Shown: positions 1 through 6,403 of the stretch, piece after piece
How positions within the stretch are numbered: position 1 is the stretch's first letter
Layout of the letters: each line of letters starts with the position of its first letter
NCBI GenBank assembly: GCA_910585645.1
Contig: CAJUFP010000058.1
Location: forward strand, 1 to 29,993
Source of the DNA: an uncultured Hungatella sp.
GTDB lineage: Bacteria; Bacillota; Clostridia; Lachnospirales; Lachnospiraceae
DNA length: 29,993 nucleotides
Direction: 5' to 3'
Notes under the pieces: generated by a model
Told to the model about the DNA's origin: nothing
Databases searched by the model: none
What the model saw: only the letters and a program-made list of their open reading frames with translations
Made by a program: the position numbers and the translations under genes

Positions 1-622
1 TTAAAGCGGAAAACACTCGGGGTGAGGCCCTCCTGTTTTCCTGGTCTCATCTCCATGGCATAAATTCACCCTGCCGGCACACAGCCTGCCTTCCCTACCT
101 GGCAAAAACAGAATTCGCTGGCTAAGGTTTGCTCACTTAAAGTGTTTCTGGTAGGGTTTGCGGTTTCGGCTTCACTGTGGAAAGATAGCTGTTTTATCGG
201 TAGCAAGGTTTGTGCGTCATATTTATCAAAGCGGATTCTACCTGTTCTATGGTTTTCAATATGGTATAACGCAAGCTGCGGAGTATCAGTGGGTGTATAC
301 AAACATAAAAACCCGAATACCCTGATCTACGGGAATCTTGATATTGTTTTCCATTACAGAGAGTCAGATCCTTTCGGGTTCGCGACAACATCGCTCTAAC
401 ATCACTCAACAATATACTACGGCCATAAAAAAGCAGCTATTTTTTCGCTGCAAAGTTGCGGCAGCGTCCTCTACCGGAAACACCTGAAGTGAGCAAACCT
501 TGACCGGCGAATCCTGCATTTGCCAGTCAGAGAAGGAGAGATGTCCCGTCCGGGTGAATTTATGCCATGGAGATGAGACCAGGGAAACAGGAGGGCTGAT
601 ACCCGAGTGGTTCCCGCTTTAA
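1..622. repeat. Long imperfect inverted repeat with ~317-bp centre
   Basis: Bases 1-153 read in reverse complement match bases 471-622 almost throughout. Both ends carry TTAAAGCGG / CCGCTTTAA, both contain CCATGGAGATGAGACCAGG, and both carry a copy of AAGGTTTGCTCACTT. The arms differ mainly in a patch of about 30 bases (73-105 against 521-552). The centre (154-470) holds only short, overlapping open frames with no ribosome site or recognisable protein, so no gene is called between 1 and 738. The left arm begins at the first base of the window and may extend beyond it. The structure could be a miniature mobile element, an invertible segment or a degraded insertion; the sequence does not decide. 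Confidence 0.8.
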
Positions 623-686
623 GGGCTCATCGGAATGCTTGGCATATCTGAACCCGGACGGGACATCTCTCCTTCTCTGACTGGCA
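521..686. repeat. Perfect 35-bp inverted repeat, 96-base loop
   Basis: Bases 521-555 (starting TGCCAGTCAGAGAAGG) are exactly the reverse complement of 652-686 (ending CTTCTCTGACTGGCA). The loop contains the outer end of the 471-622 arm of the larger inverted repeat. As RNA or single-stranded DNA this would form a very stable hairpin. No T-run follows either arm, so it is not a normal intrinsic terminator. Its nesting inside the larger repeat suggests repeated rearrangement or insertion at this spot. Confidence 0.85.
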
Positions 687-738
687 TCACAACAACCTTC
701 GCCTCCATGCTCACTCAATAATAAGATCCGCCCCTCTA

Positions 739-767
739 TTGACACATCCCGTTTTCCATGCTAAAAT
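739..767 (+). promoter_or_regulatory. Sigma-A promoter of ABC-F leader
   Basis: A consensus -35 box TTGACA (739-744) and a -10 box TAAAAT (762-767) are separated by exactly 17 bases. Transcription would begin near 774, giving a leader of about 225 bases before the ABC-F start codon at 1001. The promoter lies just downstream of the inverted-repeat region. Confidence 0.85.
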
Positions 768-779
768 ACCCCCAGATCA

Positions 780-978
780 ATGAGAGGGGTGAGAGGATGA
801 GGTAACGACCTGCGAATGTAACCGCATAAGGAGTCCGGGCATAGGCCCGTTTATTTCTTATGCCTGTTTTGCAGGAACGTTACCTTGTCCGCCTCTTATT
901 TTTGTGCGAATACAGGGGAGTTTTCTCCTTTTGCCCAGTGACTGCGGAATGGAAGGTTCGATTCTTGCAGTCTTTTTT
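780..978 (+). promoter_or_regulatory. Attenuator-type leader with Met-Arg-stop mini-ORF
   Basis: A good ribosome site (AGAGGGG, 783-789) precedes an ATG at 797 whose frame is ATG AGG TAA, a two-residue peptide. The mini-ORF overlaps the 5' side of a long stem. GGTAACG (801-807) pairs with CGTTACC (878-884), CCTGC (809-813) with GCAGG (871-875), GCATAAG (824-830) with CTTATGC (857-863), and CGGGC (836-840) with GCCCG (845-849). A terminator follows at 940-978. A ribosome held at the mini-ORF would disturb the stem. This fits ribosome-mediated attenuation as known for ABC-F and erm resistance genes; the mechanism here is inferred. Confidence 0.7.
940..978 (+). terminator. Leader terminator upstream of ABC-F gene
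   Basis: GACTGC (940-945) pairs with GCAGTC (967-972), and GAAT (947-950) pairs with ATTC (961-964) inside the same hairpin. Six T residues (973-978) follow directly. It lies before the ribosome site GAAGGAGGA and the start codon at 1001, so it would end transcription before the gene unless read-through is induced. Confidence 0.75.
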
Positions 979-1000
979 ATGGTTTGAAGGAGGAATGTAT

Positions 1001-2551
1001 ATGTCATTGATTCAGGTATCGGATCTGTCATTTACCTATGAGGGCAGTTATGCTCCGGTGTTTGAGCACGTGTCCTTCCAGATCGACACGGACTGGAAGC
1101 TGGGGTTTACAGGGAGGAACGGGAGAGGGAAGACCACCTTTCTTCGGCTTTTACAGGGGATGTATGAGTATGAGGGCCATATTTCGGCCAGCGTGGAGTT
1201 TGACTATTTTCCATTTCCGATTCCGGATGAGGGGGCGGATGTTCTGGAAGTTGTTCTGGGGCTGATGCCGGATGTGGAGTTCTGGCAGATCAAGCGGGAG
1301 TTTGGAAAGCTCCATATAAAAGAGGAGGCGCTGTACCGCCCCTTGAACACCCTGTCTTACGGGGAGAGGACCAAAGTGCTTTTGGCGGCTCTCTTTGCCA
1401 GGGAGAACCGGTTCCTTTTGATCGACGAGCCTACCAATCATCTGGATCTGGAGGGGAGAAGGATGCTGGGGGAGTATTTGGATCAGAAAAAGGGATTTAT
1501 CCTGGTGTCCCATGACCGGGCGTTTCTCGATTCCTGCGTGGACCACATGGTGTCCATCAACAAGACGGACATTCAGGTGCAGAAAGGGAATTTTTCCGCA
1601 TGGTATGAAAATAAAGAGCGGCAGGACGCTTTTGAGACGGCCAGGCAGGAGCAGCTGAAAAAGGAGATCGGGCGGCTTTTGCAGGCGGCCTGCCAGACAA
1701 AGAGCTGGGGGGATCAGGTGGAGTCCACCAAGATCGGGAAAAAGTCTGTAAACTATGAGAGAAACCGGGATTACGTGGGGGAAAAGTCCCGCAGGATGCA
1801 GCAGAGGCGCAAGAATCTGGAGAGAAGGCAGGAGCGGGCCATCCAGGAAAAGAGCGGTCTGTTGAAGAACGTGGAGACGGCAGAAGATCTGCGGCTGGAG
1901 CCTCTTTCCTACCACAAAGAGGTCCTGGTGACGGCCAGGGATCTGACTGTGGGATATGGAGGAAAGGCCGTGTGCGGGCCTGTAAGCTTTCAGATCGAGA
2001 GAGGGGATATTCTTCTCCTCGGCGGCCCTAACGGGTGCGGGAAATCCAGTATTATGAGAAGTATTTTGGACGGAGCGTCGGGCGGTGAAAGGCGGGATGA
2101 AGGGATGTTTGAATCCGAAGAGATGGAGCCCTTGAAAAAGGCGCCGGTAAAACTGGGCGGCGTCCTTCAGGTGGGAAGCGGGCTTAAGATCTCCTGGATC
2201 CCACAGAATACGGATCATCTGGCAGGTTCCCTGGAGGCCTATGCCAGAAAGATCGGCGCGGATATCACCTTGATGAAAGCGCTTCTTCGAAAGCTGGATT
2301 TTTCCAGGGAGCTGTTTGACAGACCACTGGAATCCTACAGCGAAGGGCAGAAGAAAAAGGTGCTTATAGGAGGCAGCCTGTGTCAGAGAGCCCACCTGTA
2401 TGTGTGGGATGAACCTCTCAACTACATTGACATCTATTCCAGAATGCAGATCGAGGAGCTGATACGCAGGTGGAAGCCCACTCTTCTGTGTGTGGAACAT
2501 GACAGGGCGTTTGGGGAGAATGTGGGGGCGAAGACGGTTTTGATGGCATAA
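1001..2551 (+). CDS. Lsa-type ABC-F ribosomal protection protein
   Basis: The 516-residue protein has two ABC ATPase domains and no membrane segments, as in ABC-F proteins. These bind the ribosome and displace antibiotics from the 50S subunit. Domain 1 has Walker A GRNGRGKT near residue 39, signature LSYGERTK and Walker B FLLIDEPTNHLD. A charged linker (about 195-300) matches the antibiotic-resistance domain position. Domain 2 has GPNGCGKSS, signature SYSEGQKKK and a Walker B VWDEPLNYID. The N-terminus closely resembles Lsa family members (lincosamide, streptogramin A, pleuromutilin resistance). The start at 1001 follows GAAGGAGGA at a good distance. An in-frame ATG at 860 lies inside the leader stem without a ribosome site and was rejected. 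It is likely controlled by the attenuator leader. The drug spectrum cannot be read from the sequence. Confidence 0.9.
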   Translation: MSLIQVSDLSFTYEGSYAPVFEHVSFQIDTDWKLGFTGRNGRGKTTFLRLLQGMYEYEGHISASVEFDYFPFPIPDEGADVLEVVLGLMPDVEFWQIKREFGKLHIKEEALYRPLNTLSYGERTKVLLAALFARENRFLLIDEPTNHLDLEGRRMLGEYLDQKKGFILVSHDRAFLDSCVDHMVSINKTDIQVQKGNFSAWYENKERQDAFETARQEQLKKEIGRLLQAACQTKSWGDQVESTKIGKKSVNYERNRDYVGEKSRRMQQRRKNLERRQERAIQEKSGLLKNVETAEDLRLEPLSYHKEVLVTARDLTVGYGGKAVCGPVSFQIERGDILLLGGPNGCGKSSIMRSILDGASGGERRDEGMFESEEMEPLKKAPVKLGGVLQVGSGLKISWIPQNTDHLAGSLEAYARKIGADITLMKALLRKLDFSRELFDRPLESYSEGQKKKVLIGGSLCQRAHLYVWDEPLNYIDIYSRMQIEELIRRWKPTLLCVEHDRAFGENVGAKTVLMA

Positions 2552-2559
2552 GGCCCGGG

Positions 2560-2589
2560 GAGGGGATGAAAGGCGATTTTCATCCCCTC
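2560..2589. terminator. Hairpin between convergent ABC-F and nfo genes
   Basis: GAGGGGATGAAA (2560-2571) pairs with TTTCATCCCCTC (2578-2589), a 12-bp perfect stem. It overlaps the stop codon of the reverse-strand nfo gene and lies 8 bases after the ABC-F stop, so both convergent transcripts would end in it. Neither side has a long T-run, so its strength as an intrinsic terminator is uncertain. Confidence 0.55.
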
Positions 2590-3416
2590 TCAAACCTTTG
2601 GCGGAGAAGTTGGATTTCCTTCCCGTAGCCGTCCAGCTCATTGGGCGTTTCCAGGTAAAAGGGCAGGTCTTTGAGGGCGGGATGGTTGATGACGCGGACC
2701 ATGGCGTCCAGGCCGATGCAGCCTTCCCCGATCCTGGCATGGCGGTCCTTGTGGGCGCCAAGAGGGTTCTGGCTGTCATTAAGGTGGATGGCTTTCAGCC
2801 GTTTAAGGCCGATAACCGTGTCAAAATGGTTCAGCACCTGGTCTAAATGATCCACAATATCGTACCCGCCGTCCCACACATGGCAGGTGTCCAGGCATAC
2901 GCCCATGTGGTCCGAGAGAGTTACCCGGTCTAAGATCTCCCGCAGCTCTTCAAATTCCCTGCCGATCTCGCTGCCTTTTCCCGCCATGGTCTCAAGGAGC
3001 ACCGTGGTGCGGGACTGGGGTTTCAGGATCTGGTTCAGCCCATAGGCGATGTGGGCGATGCCGGCTTCTACTCCCTGCCCCACATGGCTTCCGGGGTGGA
3101 AATTATAGCAGTTTCCGGGAGTGTGTTCCAGCCGGTCCAGGTCGTCGGCCATGATGTCCATCGCCAGTTGGCGAAGGTGCTGGTCCGCGGAGGCGGCGTT
3201 TAAGGTATAGGGCGCGTGGGCCAGGATCTTTTCGATACCGTGGTCCCGGGCATAGGCCCGGAATTTTTCGATGTCCTGAAGGTTTAAGGCCTTTGCTTTG
3301 GTCCCTCTGGGGTTGCGGGTAAAGAACTGAAAGGTGTTGGCGTCTATGGTTACGGCCTCTTTTCCCATGGCCAGATAGCCTTTGGAAGAGGAGAGATGGC
3401 AGCCTATTGTTAACAT
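2580..3416 (-). CDS. nfo: Endonuclease IV (AP endonuclease)
   Basis: The 278-residue protein is a TIM-barrel, zinc-dependent apurinic/apyrimidinic endonuclease of base-excision repair, of normal length for the family. Metal-binding and active-site motifs are visible in order: NFHPGSH, LLETMAGKGSEIG, CLDTCHVWDGGYD, HLNDSQNPLGAHKDRH and ARIGEG. The start was set at the ATG at 3416, which gives the usual MLTIGCHLS beginning and is preceded by TTGGAGA on the reverse strand. A longer frame to 3500 would run through the promoter. It is transcribed from a promoter at 3472-3500 that overlaps the divergent phosphatase promoter. Confidence 0.93.
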   Translation of the reverse strand: MLTIGCHLSSSKGYLAMGKEAVTIDANTFQFFTRNPRGTKAKALNLQDIEKFRAYARDHGIEKILAHAPYTLNAASADQHLRQLAMDIMADDLDRLEHTPGNCYNFHPGSHVGQGVEAGIAHIAYGLNQILKPQSRTTVLLETMAGKGSEIGREFEELREILDRVTLSDHMGVCLDTCHVWDGGYDIVDHLDQVLNHFDTVIGLKRLKAIHLNDSQNPLGAHKDRHARIGEGCIGLDAMVRVINHPALKDLPFYLETPNELDGYGKEIQLLRQRFERG

Positions 3417-3471
3417 AATGTGTCTCCAATCTGTTAAAATTCGTTTTTTTTGCGGTTTTTTCGTCGGGATC

Positions 3472-3500
3472 ATTGTACCATGGTTGAGAAATGGCGTCAA
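3472..3500 (-). promoter_or_regulatory. nfo promoter (reverse strand)
   Basis: On the reverse strand, TTGACG (3500-3495) and TACAAT (3477-3472) are separated by 17 bases. The -10 box lies 55 bases upstream of the nfo start codon. The element interlocks with the forward promoter at 3484-3512. Confidence 0.75.
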
Positions 3501-3512
3501 TTATGGTAATAT
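3484..3512 (+). promoter_or_regulatory. Promoter of HAD phosphatase gene
   Basis: TTGAGA (3484-3489) and TAATAT (3507-3512) are separated by 17 bases. Transcription would start near 3519. The 5' leader contains a small hairpin, GCCGTCC-CCAA-GGACGGC (about 3531-3548), just before the ribosome site AAGGAGGGG. This promoter shares bases with the reverse nfo promoter. Confidence 0.65.
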
Positions 3513-3570
3513 GGGGGGAGTAGAAATCAGCCGTCCCCAAGGACGGCGGACAGTAAGGAGGGGAGCCGGA

Positions 3571-4248
3571 ATGTACAAATGCTGTATTTTTGATCTGGAC
3601 GGAACACTGATAAACAGTATTTACGCATTGAACAGGACCATTAATTTGACGCTGGAGAGGATGGGCTATGGCCCTGTGGACGAGGCTCACACCAAGGTCT
3701 TTGTGGGGGACGGATATGAAAAGTTCGTGGAGAGGGCCCTTGTTTACAGCGGGGATCTTGACCTGGAGCGGTTTGAGAGGGCTTTGGCCGTGTATCGGGA
3801 GGTATTTCGGGAGAACTGCCTGTACCGGATCGAGGCCTACGACGGCATGAGGGAGCTTTTGGAATACTTAAAAAACCGGGACATCAAGATCGCGGTGCTG
3901 ACCAACAAGGCTCATGCGCAGGCTGTAAAGAATATAGAGATGGTGTATGGATCCGGGTATTTTGACCTGATCACCGGCGAGCGTGAGGGGCTTAAGAGAA
4001 AGCCGGACCCGGCCGGGGCCCTGTACACGGCCAGAACCTTAGGCGCGGGGCGGGAGGAGTGCCTGTATTTTGGGGACACCAACACGGACATGAGGACAGG
4101 GATCGCGGCCGGCATGGATACTGTGGGCGTGACCTGGGGATTTCGGGACCGGGCGGAATTGGAAGCTTTTAAGCCCAAGTACCTTGTGGACCATCCCAGC
4201 CAGGTGATCGAGATCCTGGAAGGCCTTCTCAAAAACCCGAAGATATGA
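3571..4248 (+). CDS. HAD-family phosphatase, phosphoglycolate phosphatase-like
   Basis: The 225-residue protein belongs to HAD subfamily IA. Motif I is FDLDGTL (residues 7-13), with the nucleophile Asp and the acid/base Asp two residues on. Motif II is VLTNK (Thr), and motif III/IV covers KRKPDP and YFGDTNTDM. A helical cap domain lies between motif I and II. Members of this group hydrolyse small phosphate esters such as phosphoglycolate or pyrophosphate; the substrate is not predictable here. The start was chosen at 3571 because AAGGAGGGG lies just upstream and the HAD motif then sits at the usual place. It is divergent from nfo and followed at 55 bases by a lipoprotein gene. Confidence 0.85.
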   Translation: MYKCCIFDLDGTLINSIYALNRTINLTLERMGYGPVDEAHTKVFVGDGYEKFVERALVYSGDLDLERFERALAVYREVFRENCLYRIEAYDGMRELLEYLKNRDIKIAVLTNKAHAQAVKNIEMVYGSGYFDLITGEREGLKRKPDPAGALYTARTLGAGREECLYFGDTNTDMRTGIAAGMDTVGVTWGFRDRAELEAFKPKYLVDHPSQVIEILEGLLKNPKI

Positions 4249-4303
4249 TAAGATGGTGGTTGTCAAGACATCTAAGAAATACGGACGACAGAGGAAAAAC
4301 GCT

Positions 4304-5707
4304 ATGAAGACGAAACTGAGCCTGTTATTGATCTGCGTGGCCCTGGCGGGCGGATGCAGCCGATATGAGCGGAAGGAGGAGCCGGTGACGGTCCCGGCGC
4401 CGGTGGTGGTGACCAGAGGGCAGGAAGAATCGGAGACAAAAGAAGAGGAAGACCAGGCGCCGAAGATCGAGATCGAAGTGACCACGAAAGGCCCCAGGTC
4501 CCGGCGGGCGCCGGTGAAGGTAAAGGGAGTCTATATTTCCGCCTATGTGGCAGGGACAAAAGCCATGATGGATGAGATTATCCGCCAGATCGACGAGACG
4601 GAGATCAACGCAGTGGTCATTGACGTGAAAGACGACAACGGCAGGATCACCTTTTCCATGGACACTCCCATGGTCAATGAGATCGACGCTGTGAAGAAAT
4701 TTATTCCGGATATTGAGGGATTAGTAAAGACCTTAAAAGAGCATAATATCTATACCATTGCCCGGGTGGTGGCGTTTCGGGACCCTTATCTGCCGGAGAA
4801 GAAGCCGGAGCTGGCCTTAAAGCTGGGCGACGGCAGCATTTACCGGGACAGCAAGGGGCTGGCCTGGGTGAACCCCTATAAGCAGGAGATCTGGGATTAC
4901 CTGGTGGAGGTTGGCATCGGAGCCCACGAGGCGGGATTTGACGAGGTGCAGTTTGATTATATCCGGTTCTCCACGGAAAAGGGCGTCAACCGGGTGGTCT
5001 ATGACGAGGAGGACATGAAGGGGCGCAGCAGGACGGATATTATCACGGAGTTTATTGACTATGCCCACGAGAAGCTGGAGAAAGAGGGCGTGTATGTGGC
5101 GGCGGACGTGTTCGGGGCCATCATTGGAAGCGGCGTGGATTCGGACTCTGTGGGGCAGTCCTACGGGGATATGGCCAATCATCTGGACTACATCTGCCCT
5201 ATGATCTATCCCTCCCATTACGGGGACGGCAATTTTGGCATCGCCCACCCGGATATGGAGCCTTACGATACGATTCTGGCGGCTCTGAAAGGGTCCAGGG
5301 AAGTGCTTGACAGCCATAAAGAGGGGGAGAGGCCTCAGGCCAAGGTGCGGCCCTGGCTTCAGGATTTTACGGCTTCTTATCTGGATCACTATATTCATTA
5401 CGGGGATGAGGAGATCCGGCAGCAGATCCAGGCGGTTTATGACGCAGGTTACGATGAATGGATGCTGTGGAGCGCGGCCTGCCGTTACCACTGGGGCGGG
5501 CTGAAAAGCGCCAAGGAGGCAAAGGAGGAGAAGGCCAGAGAGTCCGGCGTGGTAGTGCAGGATGTGGGAAAGGCAAAGGATTCCACAGAGGAGACAGAGG
5601 ATCCCGGTCCGGGTACGCCGGTGGGACGTCTTGACATGGACTGGAAGACTGGACGAAGAGAGCGGTCCAGGGGACACAAGAAAAGCCTGGGGAGACAGGC
5701 TGCCTGA
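4304..5707 (+). CDS. Lipoprotein with DUF4015 glycosidase-like domain
   Basis: The 467-residue protein has a lipoprotein signal peptide (LLLICVALAGGC, Cys about residue 17), so it is probably anchored on the outer face of the membrane. A low-complexity, charged linker follows to about residue 65. The core, starting VKGVYISAYVAGT and containing INAVVIDVKDDNG, DEVQFDYIRF and DYICPMIYPSHY, matches the DUF4015 putative glycosyl-hydrolase TIM barrel. Acidic residues in FDEVQFDYIRF could be catalytic. The polar tail after about residue 400 is probably unstructured. The start at 4304 follows AGAGGAAA and gives a proper signal peptide; an upstream in-frame ATG at 4253 does not. The substrate is unknown; a role in cell-wall or surface polysaccharide is an inference. 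Confidence 0.82.
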   Translation: MKTKLSLLLICVALAGGCSRYERKEEPVTVPAPVVVTRGQEESETKEEEDQAPKIEIEVTTKGPRSRRAPVKVKGVYISAYVAGTKAMMDEIIRQIDETEINAVVIDVKDDNGRITFSMDTPMVNEIDAVKKFIPDIEGLVKTLKEHNIYTIARVVAFRDPYLPEKKPELALKLGDGSIYRDSKGLAWVNPYKQEIWDYLVEVGIGAHEAGFDEVQFDYIRFSTEKGVNRVVYDEEDMKGRSRTDIITEFIDYAHEKLEKEGVYVAADVFGAIIGSGVDSDSVGQSYGDMANHLDYICPMIYPSHYGDGNFGIAHPDMEPYDTILAALKGSREVLDSHKEGERPQAKVRPWLQDFTASYLDHYIHYGDEEIRQQIQAVYDAGYDEWMLWSAACRYHWGGLKSAKEAKEEKARESGVVVQDVGKAKDSTEETEDPGPGTPVGRLDMDWKTGRRERSRGHKKSLGRQAA

Positions 5708-5742
5708 AACCTGTGACAGGGTGGGAGGCAGTCACGGGTTTT
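5708..5742 (+). terminator. Terminator after DUF4015 lipoprotein
   Basis: AACCTGTGAC (5708-5717) pairs with GTCACGGGTT (5731-5740), with one G-U pair, and the right arm ends in TTTT. It begins right after the stop codon at 5705-5707. The T-run is short, so termination may be partial and the downstream DUF1653 gene may receive read-through. Confidence 0.6.
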
Positions 5743-5800
5743 GCCAGGAAGCGCAAAAAAAGGTTACCGGCATTTGGCCGGAAGAAATGAGGAAAAGAGA

Positions 5801-6379
5801 ATGGAGCATACCCCAAGATCAGGGGAGATATACCGGCATTTTAAGAATAAACTATATCAGGTTATAGCGGTGGCGCGCCATACGGAGACAGAGGAGGAGC
5901 TGGTTATTTACCAGGCTCTTTACGGGACCTATGGGATCTATGCCAGGCCCCTTGCCAGTTTTACGGGAGAGGTGGACAGGGAAAAGTACCCGGATGTGAA
6001 GCAAAAGATGCGGTTTGAGCCCGTGGACGTTTCCAGGTTATCCGAGGCAGAGAAAGGGTGCGGCGATGGCTGTGGGATACCAGAGGCAGAAAAAGGGTGC
6101 GGCGATGGCGCCAGGACAGGCGAAACAGGGAAGGAAGCGGCAGAGGATGGCGGGCAGGCGCCAAATCCCCTGCTCTTATCGTTTGTGGAGACCAGGGATT
6201 TTGACGTAAAGCTGGAGATCTTGTCAGCGATGGAGGACAAGGTGAGTCAGGAGGATATGGATATTCTGCGGGAGGCGCTGGATCTGCCGGAGACCGCGGG
6301 GGACATCAGGGAACAGGTTAGGTCTGTCCGGCAGTATTTGGAGATGCGGAAAAAATTTGACAACAAGCGGCTCCGCTGA
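5801..6379 (+). CDS. DUF1653-domain protein
   Basis: The 192-residue protein has an N-terminal DUF1653 domain (about residues 6-70), recognised by GEIYRHFKNKLYQVIAVARH, then TEEELVIYQALYG and YARPLASF. This compact beta domain often occurs alone in bacteria and its function is unknown. The linker (about residues 80-110) contains a 13-residue tandem duplication centred on EKGCGDG. The C-terminal part (about 120-192) is acidic and helical. The start at 5801 follows GAGGAAAAGAG; an in-frame ATG at 5741 lies in the preceding terminator. It ends 24 bases before uvrC and probably shares its transcript. Confidence 0.8.
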   Translation: MEHTPRSGEIYRHFKNKLYQVIAVARHTETEEELVIYQALYGTYGIYARPLASFTGEVDREKYPDVKQKMRFEPVDVSRLSEAEKGCGDGCGIPEAEKGCGDGARTGETGKEAAEDGGQAPNPLLLSFVETRDFDVKLEILSAMEDKVSQEDMDILREALDLPETAGDIREQVRSVRQYLEMRKKFDNKRLR

Positions 6380-6403
6380 GGTCACGAAAAAGGGGAGAGG
6401 CAG

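Noticed and set aside
66..412. Overlapping reverse frames inside the inverted-repeat region
   Set aside because: No ribosome sites, two frames compete, and one runs into a repeat arm. No family resemblance.
860..1000. N-terminal extension of the ABC-F gene from ATG 860
   Set aside because: The ATG lies inside the leader stem without a ribosome site, the extension crosses the terminator, and it has no similarity to ABC-F N-termini. ATG 1001 has a strong site.
1151..2779. Long reverse open frame opposite the ABC-F gene
   Set aside because: It is a shadow of the GC-rich codons of the forward gene, with no ribosome site and no recognisable protein.
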